From: Carettochelys insculpta
Lineage: Eukaryota > Chordata > Testudines > Carettochelyidae
NCBI RefSeq assembly: GCF_033958435.1
Contig: NC_134145.1
Span: 34,933,501 to 34,997,500 of the forward strand
Reading direction: 5' to 3'
Length of the DNA: 64,000 nucleotides
In this document: one piece after another, positions 45,856-57,820 of the stretch
Layout: every line of letters begins with the position of its first letter
Numbering within the stretch: position 1 is the stretch's first letter
Translations under genes and position numbers: made by a program
Notes under the pieces: generated by a model
Database searches by the model: none
The model's input: only the letters and a program-made list of their open reading frames with translations
What the model was told of the DNA's origin: nothing

Positions 45856-46971
45856 TGTAGCGAGGTGTTGTGGCCCCCCCCGACTCAGAAGCAGAGGAGG
45901 CTGCTCAGAGACGCTGGTGAGCAGGCCCTGAGCCAGAACACCTGTGCCCCACCCCTCAGAGGGAAGAACCTGGGGCCAAAAGGGCCAGGGGTGGGGCTCG
46001 AATCCAATTAAAGGACTGGCCTCCAAGCAGGGCAGAGGGATCTGATCAGGCTCTTGGGCGCTGGACTAGGCAACCCAGCACTGACTGGCGGGCCGGCAAG
46101 AGCCTCCCACCAGTGGCCCAGACCAGCCTAGGCAGCTGCAGCCCAGCCTGCCATTGGGCCAGTACCCCAACTTCCCTGGTCTACTGGGGCCCTTGCGCTT
46201 GCAGTGGGCCCCCTCCCCCAAGGCCCTGCCTGGTCCAGAGAGACTGCCTGTGGCCAGTTACTGTGGCACAGTCCTGGAGTCCTCTCTGATACCCGCGGTG
46301 CTGAGGCCTCCAACCGTCCGATTCTTACAGTCCTTCCCCTGTTGGACTATCTGAACGATGTCAAGATGTCCAACTGGCCAGACCTGCCAAGTGCTGTCTA
46401 CCCAGAGGAGACCCACCTGCCTGAACATGCTGACCAATCTGACTGGGACCCCGGGCTGATGGAGGTGGAGGTAGGAAGTGGGCCAGGGGACGCTCCACCT
46501 GAGCCCATGGGGGTGTGTTGCAGCCTGGATCCCCACTACCAACCTCAGGGTGAGAGCAATAGTTACGGCCCCAGGCTGGGATGCAGCAGAGTGGGAGAGC
46601 CTGCATTTCCTTACCCCACCTCCCCAGAGAGAGGCAGCCCCTTGCCTCTCCTGAGCCACCCCGTGTTGGTGGCTAGCTGTTTGTCTGCCACCCTGCCCTG
46701 AACTGAGGGCTGGGCTTCTGTACTGTGTACCTGCCTCCTTGCCCTGAACTGAGGGCTGAGCTTCTGAACTGCTTACGTGCTACCCCGCCCTGAACTGAGG
46801 GCTGGGCTTCTAAACTGTTTGCCTGCTGCCCTGCCCTGAACAGAGGGCTGGGCTTCCTAAGAGCAGGCCTGCCTTGTGCAGCCCATTAAAGGGGACAAGG
46901 CCCCAGGGTTGGCCGGGTGCGGAGTGGGCAAGCTGTGGAGGCCCACGTTGCCGTGGGTCAAGGACGCTACA
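45856..46971. mobile_element. Solo LTR, 1116 bp
   Basis: It begins TGTAGCG and ends CGCTACA, with an exact 5-bp duplication CATGG on both sides (45851-45855, 46972-46976). These are the hallmarks of an LTR retroelement whose interior was lost by recombination. It contains a 46-bp tandem array near its right end. It is GC-rich and non-coding. A PLE inserted one base beyond its right end, so the two duplications overlap. Confidence 0.85.
46695..46860 (+). repeat. 46-bp tandem repeat inside the solo LTR
   Basis: The core GCCCTGAACTGAGGGCTGGG starts at 46695, 46741, 46787 and 46833, a constant 46-bp step, four copies with small differences. Confidence 0.9.
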
Positions 46972-47247
46972 CATGGTCATTCCATAGTAACAGAGAGATA
47001 GCCGTGCTGGTCTATATACTGTCAAAACAAAAAAGCAGTCCAATAGCACTTTAAAAACTAACAAAGTAATTTATTAGATGATGAGCTTTTGTGGGACAGA
47101 CCCACTTCTTCAGGTCGTAGCCATACCAGAACAGACTCAATATTTAAGGCACAGAGAACCCAAAATAGTAATCAAGGTTGACAAATCACAAAAATTATCA
47201 TCAAGGTGAGCAAATCAGAGAGCAGAGGGTCAGAAAGTGGGGGGCAG

Positions 47248-47766
47248 TCAAGAATTAGGTAAAGCCAAGTATGTAAAAGAGCCCCTATAATGAGCTAGAA
47301 AATTGCCATCCCGGTTCAAACCATGTGTTACTGTGTCAAATTTGAATATAAAAGAGAGTTCAGCAGCCTCTCTTTCCAAATGGCTGTGAAAGTTTCTTTT
47401 CAGTAAAACACAGACTTTCAGGTCATTAACAGAATGGCCCACTCCATTAAAGTGCTGGCTGATGGGTTTGTGAATCAGGAGTGTTTTTATGTCTGTTTTA
47501 TGCCCATTAATTCTTTGTCTAAGAGAGTTTGAAGTCTGTCCAATATACAAAGCATGTGGGCATTGTTGGCACATGATGGCATATATGATGTTAGTTGAGG
47601 AACATGAGAATGTGCCCGTGATTCTGTGAATAACCTGGTTAGGTCCAGTTATGGTATCTCCAGAATAGATATGTGGACAAAGCTGGCAGCAGGTTTTGTT
47701 GCAAGGAAAAGTCCCAGGACTGGTGTTCCTGTGGTATAGACTGTGGCTGTTGGTGCGAATCCTCAT
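47248..47766 (-). pseudogene. PLE GIY-YIG endonuclease with upstream Cys motif
   Basis: 172 aa open frame: FPCNKTCCQLCPHIYSGD (Cys-rich linker), [20 protein letters not shown] (GIY-YIG region, YIG intact), LRQRINGHKTDIK, ISQHFNGVGHSVNDL and a C-terminal block with LEREAAELSFIFKF. It is the best preserved endonuclease domain in this window but is detached from an in-frame RT. Confidence 0.92.
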
Positions 47767-48170
47767 AAGGTTGGGAGGTTGTCTGTAGGAGAGAACAGGC
47801 CTGTCACCTAGGGCCTTCTGGAGTGTGGTATCCTGATTAAGGATAGGTTGCAGGTCTTTAATTATGCATTGCAGTGGTTTAAGTTTGGGGCTGCAGGTAA
47901 TGACCAGTGGTGTTCTGTTCTTGGCTCTTTTGGGCCTATCTTGGAGTAGCTGGTCTCTGGGTATTCATCTGGCCCTGCTGATTTGTTTTTTTACTTCTCC
48001 TGGTGGGTAATTCAGGTTTATGAATATTTGGTAGAGATCTTGTAGTTTTCGGTCTCTGTCAGTAGGATCAGAGCAAATGTGATTGTACCTACAGGGCTTG
48101 ACTGTAAACAATGGATCTAGTTGTGTGTGCAGGATGGTAGCTAGAAGAGTGTAGGTGAGTATAGCAATCA

Positions 48171-48600
48171 GTGGGAAATGTTCCTGACAACACCATCCTT
48201 GCCACCATGGATGTAGAGGCTCTGTACTCTAGTATTCCACATGAAGACGGATTACAAGTGATCAGGAATACCGTCCCTGATGTCACCACAGCCAATCTGA
48301 CCTCTGTAACGTTGTTCTCACCTACAATTATTTCCAATTTGTGGACAATTTATACCTCCAGATTAGTGGAACTGCTATGGGCACGCACATGGCCCCACAA
48401 AATGCTAATATATTTATGGCTGACGTGGAACAGCGATTCCTCATTGCTTGTCCCCTATTACTCCACCTTTACTTACGATACATCAATGACATCTTTATGA
48501 TTTGGACCCATGGTATAGAGACTCTAGAAGAATTCCACAGATACTTTAACAATCTGCACCCCACCATCAACTTATGTCTCGACTACTTCACATGAAAGAT
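48171..48600 (+). pseudogene. PLE reverse transcriptase core fragment
   Basis: In two overlapping frames: LATMDVEALYSSIPHEDGL (RT motif with catalytic-type Asp), then after a frameshift LQISGTAMGTHMAPQNANIF and YLRYINDIFMIWTHG. The usual YIDDIF reads YINDIF, so one catalytic Asp is lost. A stop occurs near 48594. It is a dead copy. Confidence 0.9.
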
Positions 48601-49099
48601 ACGTTACCTGGACACTACAGTAAAAATCAAGGACAGCCTGATCAGTACCACACTCTATCAGCAACCCACTGATTGCTATACTTACCTACACGCCTCTAGC
48701 TTCCATCCTGCACACATAACTAGATCCATGGTTTACAGTCAAGCCCTTAGGTACGTTTGCATTTGGTCCGATCCTACTGACAGAGACTGAAAACTACAAG
48801 ATCTTTACCAATTCTACAACAATTTTTTGTCTAAGAGAGTTTGAAGTCTGTCCAATATACAAAGCATGTTAGTCTTTAAAGTACTACTGGACTGCTTTTT
48901 TGTTTTGATGGTCATTCCGTAGGCATCTGGTCAATTTTCCAAAGGCAGTGCTAGCTTTGGATAATAAAGCAAATACATCATGACCCACATTTATGCTAGA
49001 GGACGGAACACTTCTGGTGTAGCAGAACTTGTCAACAGCCTTAAGGACTGTGCCAACAGTAGTGATGGCTGGGCTCTTTGCAAGCAGGATGAGACATAA

Positions 49100-49226
49100 C
49101 TTCTGTCTTTCTGAGGCTCACTGTAGGAGCTCTGCTAATCATTCTGGGAGCTGGGAGGCCTTTGAATCTCCCGTGTGGCCACCCAAGCACACATCTTACA
49201 GGGAACACATCTTACAGGGAACGCTG
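49100..49226. mobile_element. GTTCCCT-family hAT fragment
   Basis: GCTCTGCTAATCATTCTGGG, CTCCCGTGTGGCCACCCAAG and ATCTTACAGGGAACAC match one half of the element at 36466-36644. The end word CATCTTACAGGGAAC is doubled (49190-49222). Confidence 0.55.
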
Positions 49227-49439
49227 GTCAGCAGGACCCTCAGGGAACAGCCACTACAGGGGAAGCCCTCCTGGCAAACTGTCCTTAGCTATCCTTTCCC
49301 AGCACCCTGAGCTACCAGGTCTGCGTGTGCATTCCCTAGCTGCCTCCTGCCTACATCCTGAGCTATTCCACTTCCCATACACAGCTCTTAGATACCCCCT
49401 GCCTGCGCCTGAATGGTTTTCAGACTTTCTGAGCTGAGT

Positions 49440-49735
49440 CATCCCTCTGAGTTACATTTTTGATTGTGTTCCCCACCAACCCAGACAGGCTGAGTGGCCC
49501 ATTGAGGTGAATCTGGCAGTAGAGGTGGTTCTCCCTCCCTGTAATCCACTGTGCAGATCTGGCCTGAGCCCCACCCACCCTCGACCCTCCATAATCAAAG
49601 TTAAACCAAGCCTATGGGCTACAGCCATGGTCACACACCCTGCCCAAACCCTTCCCCCCTCTCGCCTCCACTGGGCTCTGAAGTTTTTATAGCACGTTGA
49701 GAAGAGCCTCAGTTGAGAACTCCTATTGTAAAGGC
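49440..49735. mobile_element. hAT-like element end
   Basis: The right edge AGTTGAGAACTCCTATTGT, inverted, resembles the left end at 44523. The interior has AACCAAGCCTATGGGCTACA-type words typical of this C-rich family. Left limit uncertain. Confidence 0.4.
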
Positions 49736-50394
49736 TCAAAGGGCAAATAAATAAAATCCCAAATATGTTTGTTTTTAAAAAGATAATTTTAAGCCTGTCT
49801 CTTAGATTTTGAATGACTAGGATTGGCAGTACTGTCAAGTATTAAATTCTATGAGATACATTCAGGCCCCAGTGAAGTCTATGGGAGTTTTACCATTGAT
49901 TTCAGTGGGGCTAGATTTCACCTTATACATGTAAGTATGGATGAAACACAGATAGTTCCCATAATGCACATCTGAGCTGCATACCCTGGGTCTGGACTAG
50001 GATGAACTTTTGCCCTCTTACATGCTCACACTGGAATGAAAACTATTTTGCACAGAAGGTGCATGCTAATCTGGTGCAGTCTCCTGTAGACATGCATTTC
50101 ATGTTGCATATTTCTGGGAGTCTCAACCATTTATCAGTATATAGGGCTTTTATTTGCCATTTTGAAATGCTTAAAAATAATTTTTGATCTATGGCCCAAT
50201 TCTGTGATTGCCCAAGTCCCTGCAAATCCTATTGATATCAGTGGGAGCAGGGGGAGTGGATGTTCAGAACCTCAAATCTATCTTCTTGCAAAGGCTTTGT
50301 GAAAGCTATTGATCAGATTGTAGAATTTTGAGGAAGTAATAATTGAAGTGGTAGTAAATTGCAGTTACCATATATGACATACTGATTGCAAAAG

Positions 50395-50584
50395 TAACAA
50401 GCAGTCCTGAAACACCTTAAAGACTAGCAAATTTGTTAGACCATGAGCTTTCATGAGGTGACAGTCTGAGGAAGTGGGTTATACACACGAAAGCTTATGA
50501 CCTAACAGATTTGTTAGTCTTCAAGGTGCTACAGGAGTGCTTCTTATTTGTGAAGCTACAGACTAACATGGCTACCTCTCTGAG
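50395..50584. mobile_element. Short palindromic Penelope-like insertion (subfamily 2 relative)
   Basis: The duplication ACTGATTGCAAAAG / ACTGATCTCAAAAG (50381-50394, 50585-50598) matches at 12 of 14. The left arm 50395-50455 is an inverted, terminally truncated 3' end (TAACAAGCAGTCCTG, TTAAAGACTAGCAAATTTG). The right arm is the plus 3' end with full terminus (GAAGCTACAGACTAACATGG). Confidence 0.85.
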
Positions 50585-51170
50585 ACTGATCTCAAAAGAT
50601 AATTCTAATGTCATGTAGAAAAAAAATCATTCAAGTGCTGTTTTACAAATATTTGTCTTATAACTCTCTTGGTCAGAAATCACAAAAAATGTGAAGTGAG
50701 ACATTTCATTGTGAATGTGAAGAAAAAATTAAAGTATTACTTCATGCTAATATGAGGACAAACTCCGCCTGTTATGGAGCAGTGAAGGGGAAATGCTATG
50801 GAGAAGAAAAGAAACAAGGACGCTTTGCCTCACTGCCCCATGCTCTATGTGAAATCAAGGCCCTGTACTCTGGGGCTGTTCCTTCCCTGCTTTGTTGGAG
50901 GGTGTGTTGCAACCCAAAGGAAGCAGAGCGGAGAGGAATGATGACAAGGCCACTATTTCAGTATCATGTTTTGGATCTAGTAAATTCTGGCTGTGGTATG
51001 GAATCCTAATCCCTTTTTGCTGTGGGAATATGACTCTTTTCTGAAAATCGTGAGCACAGAGTTTTCTCTTGAGTAGTTCTGAAAACTGTTCAGTTGGTAT
51101 TGGTGAGACAAAAAGCGCTCACATCATTAGAGACAGTATGATTGACTTTGAGGACTGTAGTCAACACCAG

Positions 51171-51484
51171 GGCTACATCTACACTAGCCCCCTCCTTTTG
51201 GAAGGGGAATGGTAATGAAGCATTTTGGAAGATGCTAATGAGGTGCTGACAAGAATATGCAATGCCTCATTAGCATAATGGCAGCCACATGTGATTTGAA
51301 AGTGCCACTTTTGGAACGCATGCTGCCTATGTAGACAGGGGCCTTTTGAAAGGACCCCCAGATTTCAAAAGCCCCTTTTTTCCTATTTGGTTTTTCTAAA
51401 GCTCCCGTTGGCAGAGAGCATTTTCGCTAGGGGTGCGCATAGGTACAACTGTGCTGCAGGAGTGATTCTAGCGTAGACTAATCC
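51171..51484. mobile_element. TIR element of the TCTACAC family
   Basis: The left end GGCTACATCTACACTAGCCC leads to GCTAATGAGGTGCTGACAA and GCCTCATTAGCATAATGGC. The degraded right end CTAGCGTAGACTAATCC, inverted, resembles the left TIR. Most CGs have decayed to TG/CA, so it is older than the copy at 35274. Confidence 0.7.
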
Positions 51485-53035
51485 TTAGTGTTAGATTGAT
51501 GTCGCTAATCACTTGCCACTGGTGACAGGTTATATTTCTTCATAGCACAACAATTCTCCTGTTGTATGACCAGCCATGTTAAATAACTAAGGACTGGCTT
51601 GTTGCTGAGCAAAACAGTTTCAACACCATCCACTTTGTCCACAAACGTCATACAAAATTGCTAACACATAAATAAAATGCATACACTGAAACCACAAATG
51701 TTAATGAGTTAATTCCTTAGGGTAGATGGGGCTTTGGAACTGTTTCCAAGCAAAAGCTTTGTAACATTTAAACTAAAGTGTTTAACACTTAGGCCTTCTC
51801 TTAGACTGATTGGAATAGATATCAAACAAAGATGCATTAACTTGTTCGTTCTCTGCTCCTGGCACACCACAACTGCAAAGCAGAGATTCCTGTGAAGGAG
51901 AGTGCATACTACTTCACCTGCACAATTTCAGGTTCACCTGTGCTACCCGCAATGCTCCTGATTCTGTAGTATTGTCTCTTGTTGAGTAGTAGTGTGAATA
52001 ATCCTATTGACAGAGGCTAAGTTTCAGGGTAATTGCCTCTGTATTCCTGCATCCTTTGTCCTGTGCAGGAGTGCCCAGTCAGGTCTCCAGCCATCGCTTG
52101 TTTGTGGGACCCACATCCAACTGCCTTCTGACAGGGTTTTAAGGCTACATAGCCTCCTGTCATACACCGCAGTGTCCCAGGCATCCAGCCTGCACAGGTT
52201 ACAAGTAGATGTTCGGGGGGGGCGGGGGGGCATATGAGATATGACTTTGTGCCGCACTTCTCTCACTGCTCACCTCTTAAGCATTACTGCTTAGCTAACA
52301 TTAATTATTTTATCCATCTTTTCAGTGTATTAAAGAACAATTAAATAAGTTAGTGTCGTTTTAATTGTGCCTAGTGTTTCAGCCACCCAAATGACAATCA
52401 GGAGTACCTTGGCTTCCCACATACTTGAATGATATCCCAGGTACAGTAGTAGGACTTGGTCTGAAGTGTAATTCAGCAAGTATCAGTGTATTAGTACAAG
52501 CCTGTAGCTTACAGTTTTGTTCATCTTTACTAATTAGAGATTTTCTCTGTTCCCTTATATCTCACTTCAGACAGGGGAGACCTTCATCTCTTACACCATA
52601 GCTGTGATTCTGTTTTTCTAATAATACACACACAGCTAATTCTAGAAATGAAACCCATAAGCTAGGTCAGGTACTTCTAATTTCAGTGAAGTTCCACAAA
52701 CTTAGCACTCGTTTGTTTTGTTCTCCAGGGTGCTTTGGCATCAGGCTTTTTAATTTTGGTGGGGACTCCTATCATGCATTGTGATAAGATGTATTTAACT
52801 TGTGTAAAACCAGATGTACAACTCATCTGAAACTCATCTCATGTGCTGAGTACTTAGTTTTGTATTCTGACCAGTTATGCTCAATAGAGAGCCTGATCCA
52901 GTGCTATTAACTCTCAAACTCCCAGTGACTCTAGGAGTCAGGACTCCCTATTGAATCAACAGCTCCACTGCATTCCTGTTAAGTATGTGCATGTTTTTTT
53001 ATGGCTTTAGTATTAAATTTAGATGCAATGGATAC
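51485..53035. other. Intergenic stretch, no feature recognised
   Basis: AT-rich with a G run near 52216-52230. No exon or repeat family was recognised. Confidence 0.4.
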
Positions 53036-53039
53036 ATGG

Positions 53040-53240
53040 AAAATTCTTCTGAAATTAGAAGACTGTGACTCTAGAACAGGACTGAGAGTCAGGATGTTCC
53101 TTTCTTGTCTCAGTGGTGCCACTGATGTGCATGGGGACATTGGGCAGGTCTCTTTACCTCTCTGCATCATAGTTTCTCCAGTATTGAAAATGGGGATAAT
53201 GATTCTTACCTGCTTCTGTTAACTGTTGTAGTAATTCATT
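53040..53240 (+). mobile_element. MIR-like SINE remnant, plus
   Basis: Words TTGGGCAGGTCTCTTTACCT, CATAGTTTCTCCAGTATTG, AAAATGGGGATAATGATTC and ACCTGCTTCTGTTAAC follow the order of MIR/CORE-SINE elements. Old and diverged. Confidence 0.65.
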
Positions 53241-53575
53241 ATTGGTTTAATTCAAAATTTGAAACATTAGTGATACTATAGTGCAGTAGTGTCCAAAACA
53301 AATGTCATGGATCACCACAGCCCCCCCAGCCAGATGCCACCCCCCTGGCCAGGTGCTGTGCCCCCCCGCCAGGCACCCCTAGGTGCTGCACCCCCCCGAT
53401 TCCCTCTCCCAGGCACCCCCATACCAGCCAAGGTACTTGCTGGAGCTGCCCCAGGACTGGAAGAGCTGCTTCCACTCCTGCTGCCACATGGTGGGGCATT
53501 CGCCACTATCCACAGCCCCATTTGCTACATGTGGTAAATGGGGAGTATATTGGACAATGCAGCTATAGTGGCTAG

Positions 53576-54201
53576 CAATATTCCCTCTAGTTTCCTCCAT
53601 CCATGTGTGAGCGGTTCCCACTGGTGACAGGGTAGACTAGTGGCTAGGCCCCCTGGCTGGGGCCTGGGGTGTGGGTCTTCAGCCCTGAGAGTCTGTTGGA
53701 CAAGTTTAGGGCATGGCCCCAAGAACCTAGTCTCCCCTCTGGCAGGAGAGGGGTTTCCTGGGAGGGGCTTCCCCCCTCTTTGTGCCTGGGGGAGGGCCTG
53801 GAGGCTCTCGCTCTGGTGGCCAACTGGGTGGCGGCTCTGGCTCGGGCCCTGCTGCCTCAGAGCCAGCTCCTGCTTCTTGGCTGGTTAGCCTCCAGTTGGG
53901 CTGGAATCCCTCCCTTTATACCCCTCCAGGCCTGACACTGGCTGCAGGTGAACCAGGATGGGGCTAATTGGGTCAACAGGCCCTGTTTAACAGGGCCTTG
54001 CCCTGATGGCCTTCTTCTCACACTCCTACACCATGTCTGTAATAAATTTTGTTCTGTGCATTGAGGCATGTGCAGATGTGCATCACCAACAGAAACACAT
54101 GTGGCTGGCAGTGAGTATTCTGGGTGCTCTGCCAATCAGCTGGGTCATACCTGAATCTCTCCTGGGTGGCCACCCAAGTGTTCATCTTACAGGGAACACT
54201 G
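53576..54201. mobile_element. GTTCCCT-family hAT element split by a solo LTR
   Basis: Left piece 53576-53605 (CAATATTCCCTCTAG) and right piece 54031-54201 (CAGCTGGGTCATACCTGAA, CTCCTGGGTGGCCACCCA, ending CAGGGAACACTG) together match the layout of the element at 36466-36644, interrupted by 53606-54030. The flanking 8-mers agree only partly. Confidence 0.7.
53606..54030. mobile_element. Solo LTR, 425 bp, nested in a hAT element
   Basis: It begins TGTGAGCGG and ends CTCCTACA, with an exact 5-bp duplication CCATG at 53601-53605 and 54031-54035. GC-rich, no coding capacity. Removing it and one CCATG rejoins the host element. Confidence 0.85.
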
Positions 54202-54389
54202 GACTCTAGAGACCCCAGCTGAGAGCAGTATCTGATTGTGCTGGATAGTCTATGGATACAGAGTGAGACACAGGCCTTGCTCCAAAGAGCCAGTGCTGTA
54301 AACAGGGTATTGGGGAGTTAGGCTAAAGGGAAAGAGACAAGCCAGCCTGTGGAAATCAGGGAGTATTGGGAATATAATAGTTTAGGAAT

Positions 54390-54515
54390 AAAGGCACAGA
54401 GCAATGAAACGATTTTCCCATAGCCCTGCCAGAAGTCTGTGGGAGATCCAGGAGTCAAACCAGATCTTCTGATTCCTAATCTGGTGCCTTACCCACAAAA
54501 CCATCTCCCTCATTT
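54390..54515 (-). mobile_element. MIR-like SINE remnant, minus
   Basis: AGTCTGTGGGAGATCCAGGA, GTCAAACCAGATCTTCTGAT and CCTTACCCACAAAACCATCT follow the pattern of old tRNA-derived SINEs common in amniotes. Confidence 0.6.
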
Positions 54516-54519
54516 TCAT

Positions 54520-56878
54520 AAGGATGAAGTACAGGTAGGATTTTCTAAAGCTCCTTGGTGATTTAGGACCATAAGTATTCCCTATGGACAGTTAAGTGGA
54601 CTTGAACTCCAAAGTCGTTTAGATACTTTTGAAAACCCCAACTGACAACATTCCAGTTTCTTGTATTTTAAACATGTTGCTCTGCACTCAGGAATGAAAG
54701 TAACTCAACACCTTCCACATCCCAAACCCAGGGGGATGCAGTACAACAATACCTGCAAGAAAATTAAGTGTGGAGGGGAGTGCAGGGGGCTCAGAGCAGA
54801 GGATTAGAATGTTGGGGGGTCTTCAGGGCAGAGGGTGCTGGAGGGATTCAGGAATAAGGGCGGGGGTTGGGGTCAGGACCGTGGGGGGATATAGGAGGGT
54901 TCAGGAAGAATGGAGGGGGTTGAGGGTGTGGGGGCAGGAATAAGGGTTGGGAACAGTAGCTCAGTGCAGAGAGTTGGGGTGTTGGGGCAGGGGGCTGCAG
55001 GGGACAGTGCAAGGGGAGCTAGGAGTGGGGGCTGTAGCCACACATACTGGGTGGCTGGTGCTGCTGAACTTCCTGTTCCTCTGCTGATCAGGGAGCAAAG
55101 TGAAGTACTCAACTTGTAGTTTCCCTTGCCTGGGCAGCTGGGAACAGAGGCAGGAATGCAGGAACACAGGATTACTCCACCCCTCAGCTAGCAGCTCAGA
55201 GCAGCTACAGCTGAGCACTGGATTGGGCCACCTGTGGGTATGGACCCACATGCACGGCATGTCCTGCATGCCCCGTAGTTGTGCCCCTGAGTCTGCCTGA
55301 AGGAAAGCATCTCTACTTTGCTCTCTCTCCATGGGTGAGGATCTATGCATTGCTGGCAATTTATAAGTTACCCTGCAGCTCTTTCTCATCAGAGTATGTT
55401 TATTCAGAATAAAAAGGCAGACAGAGAAAACACAAAACACATTAAATGGATTTCAGAGCTTTCTCAATATCCCAGAAACCACCTCATTTTCCTCCTGGGG
55501 AGTCTGGTAGGCCAGCATCCCCTCCAGCCCTGCACAGGGGTTTTTGCTTGGGGTCTTTGCTTGCACATAAGGTCCTGCCTGTTTGCTGAATCAAAAAGAA
55601 GCCTATGATTGTGTTTAAACTCAGCCTCTTATATGCAAAGCCCTTTCTGTGTGTCTTGGTCTGTGGAAAACCCAGTTTGAACCAACATGTGCAAACTAAG
55701 TCAGAGAGTAATACTTTCAGTCCCAGAGGTAACAAGTCCCCTTTGGTTTTAATTCTTGGAGAAACTGTAGTAACTTCCTTCATGGAGTTGAACCCAGTTG
55801 TACACCATTCATAAATTCAATAACGGTCCCCACAAATAGTGCATAGGGTACAAGATCTATCACAGAAGTGCTCTGCATTAGGAGCGCTTTGCCTGTATAA
55901 CTATACAGATGTGCTATACCAAGGAAATATGCCTAGCGTACATCCATCTGGCAAAAACTGCTTTACTGGTATAGTTCACTCCTCCCCTTACCTCCAGCAA
56001 AATAAATTATAGCTAAATAATTGCTTTGCTGGTAAAACAGCAACCAAACTAAGCATTTATGCCATCAGAGCTTTGTTGCTCAGGTATCAGTCCTCTTCAT
56101 ACCCTTCACCAACATAGCTATGATAACAGAAATGTGTAGCATAGACATGGCTATATTGTCATGAATATGACTTGAAGTACTGGGTCCAAATTTATAGATA
56201 GTGGCTGATTTTACTCTGCGTCTCCAATCTTATTATTTAACAAACTCTAATGATCTACATGATTGTGAGATGAATTTATATATCTCATATTGTTTAATTA
56301 AGAACAGCAGGTTGCAGAATAATAAAATAAATTGTAGTTTACAAGGAGAACTCTGACCTACTCATGCCTATGTAATGTAGTACACATTGTACCCTAAAAC
56401 CTCATTCACAGATCTAATGCTGTCATGTACAGTATTTGTATAAAGATATGTAAACACATTCCACTGTCTTTTAAGTACTATTCAGTATTATAACATATAA
56501 TCTAGGATTAATAAGAGGCTGTGCAAAAGTGGATATAGCCATATGTAGTGCTAATAAGTAATGCTGACAGTCCCAAACTACTGTACAGATCAATTCCTTA
56601 TCCAATTCCAACCCATTTGCCAACAGAAAAGGCCCATTTTAAACATCACAAAGTGTGTGTCAGTTGTGGGGAAGTGAGGAGATTTTGTAGCAGCAGCACT
56701 TTCCATCTGAGAATTCTAGCACTTTGCATCTGTCAATTAACTTAGCCTCACGAGATCCAGTGACATGGCATTATTATGCCCGGACACTGTTTTACATTTT
56801 CTCCTTCTCTTGATTTCCTGGTGACTTCTGCTCCTTTGCTCTTACACAAGCTTATCCTTTCTCTCCCCCAAAATAATG
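54520..56878. other. Intergenic; G-rich block then AT-rich, no gene recognised
   Basis: 54770-55070 is G-rich with near-repeats of GGGGGTT/GGAATAAGGG type, like the interiors of the hAT families here. The open frames 54910-55119 and 54961-55440 are biased-composition artefacts. 55330-56870 is AT-rich without recognisable elements. Confidence 0.4.
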
Positions 56879-57820
56879 ATTCTTCTTCAAGTATCCCCAT
56901 GGGTGCTCCACTTTGGGTGTTAGGCTTGCCCTGGCGCCGCAGCTCAGAGATCTTGCTAGCTGTTTGTGCGAGACTGTGCATGTGTGGCTCCATTGCTGCT
57001 GTTTGTGCTGTTTTCATCATGTGCACAGTCCAGTCTCATCCAGTTCCTCTCAGCTGCCAATGGCTGCAGATGGACCTTCCAACTCTCTCTCTCTCTGGCT
57101 TGACCTTTCTTCTACTGCACACATTCCTCTTTGGATTTGTGATTCACTGATAGATAGTTTGTTGTTATTGTTGTGTTAAGTAAGTTGATTCAGCGTTAGA
57201 CCGCCGACTGGCTGATGCTTAGTTTCTGTTGACTGTGTTGTGAAGTCATTTACGAAGTTCTCTGGAGCAAGGACTCCTTATCATAGAATCATAGAACACT
57301 AGGACCGGAAGGGGCCTCGAGAGGCCATCGAGTCCAGTCCCCTGCCCCGACGGCAGGACCGACCACCATCTACACCATCCCTGATAGACATCTATCCAAT
57401 CTGTTCTTAAATATCTCTAGCGAGGGAGATTCCACAACCTCCCTTGGCAACTTATTCCAGTACTTGACCACCCTGACAGTTAGGAACTTTTTCCTAATGT
57501 CCAACCTAAACTTCCCTTGCTGCAGCTTAAGTCCATTGGCTCTTGTTCTTTCCTCAGAGGCCAAGAAGAACAAGTTTTCTCCCTCCTCCTTATGACACCC
57601 TTTAAGATATCTGAAAACCGCTATCATGTCCCCCCTCAATCTTCTTTTTTCCAAGCTAAACAAGCCCAATTCTTTCAGCCTTTCGTCATAAGTCATGTTT
57701 TCCAGACCTTTTATCATTCTAGTTGCTCTTCTATTGTTCTGTTAGTTGTTATCTGTTAGTGCTTTACATTTCAAAGTGCTCTTAACTATGCCTGGCACAG
57801 CCAGCTTTAAGAAGTGTGAT
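56879..57820 (+). mobile_element. LTR/leader-like unit, copy 1, split by a CR1 fragment
   Basis: It starts ATTCTTCTTCAAGTATCCCC and ends TTTAAGAAGTGTG (57808-57820). Copy 2 (57821-58261) has the same order of words (GGGTGCTCCAC, GGCTGCAGATGGA, GAGCAAGGACTCCTTAT, TTTAAGAAGTGTG). The two directly adjoin, a tandem arrangement. Copy 1 is interrupted at 57283-57735 by CR1. Confidence 0.65.
57283..57735 (-). mobile_element. CR1 LINE 3' fragment, minus
   Basis: 57370-57717 (minus) is an open frame for the end of CR1 ORF2 ([40 protein letters not shown]), with the 3' UTR and ATTCTATGATAAG-type tail at 57283. It sits inside the leader-like unit. Confidence 0.93.

Larger units (their letters stand above)
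46988..48907. mobile_element. Rearranged Penelope-like element with RT and endonuclease pieces
   Basis: The 15-bp duplication ATGGTCATTCC(A/G)TAG lies at 46973-46987 and 48908-48922. The left part (46988 to about 48168) is minus-oriented with the complete 3' terminus and endonuclease. The right part (about 48169-48830) is plus-oriented and holds the RT core. A short inverted piece of the endonuclease region follows (48828-48868), then a plus copy of the 3' end truncated at GTTTTGAT. It shows the same outward inverted ends as the other PLE copies, plus an internal inversion. Confidence 0.9.
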
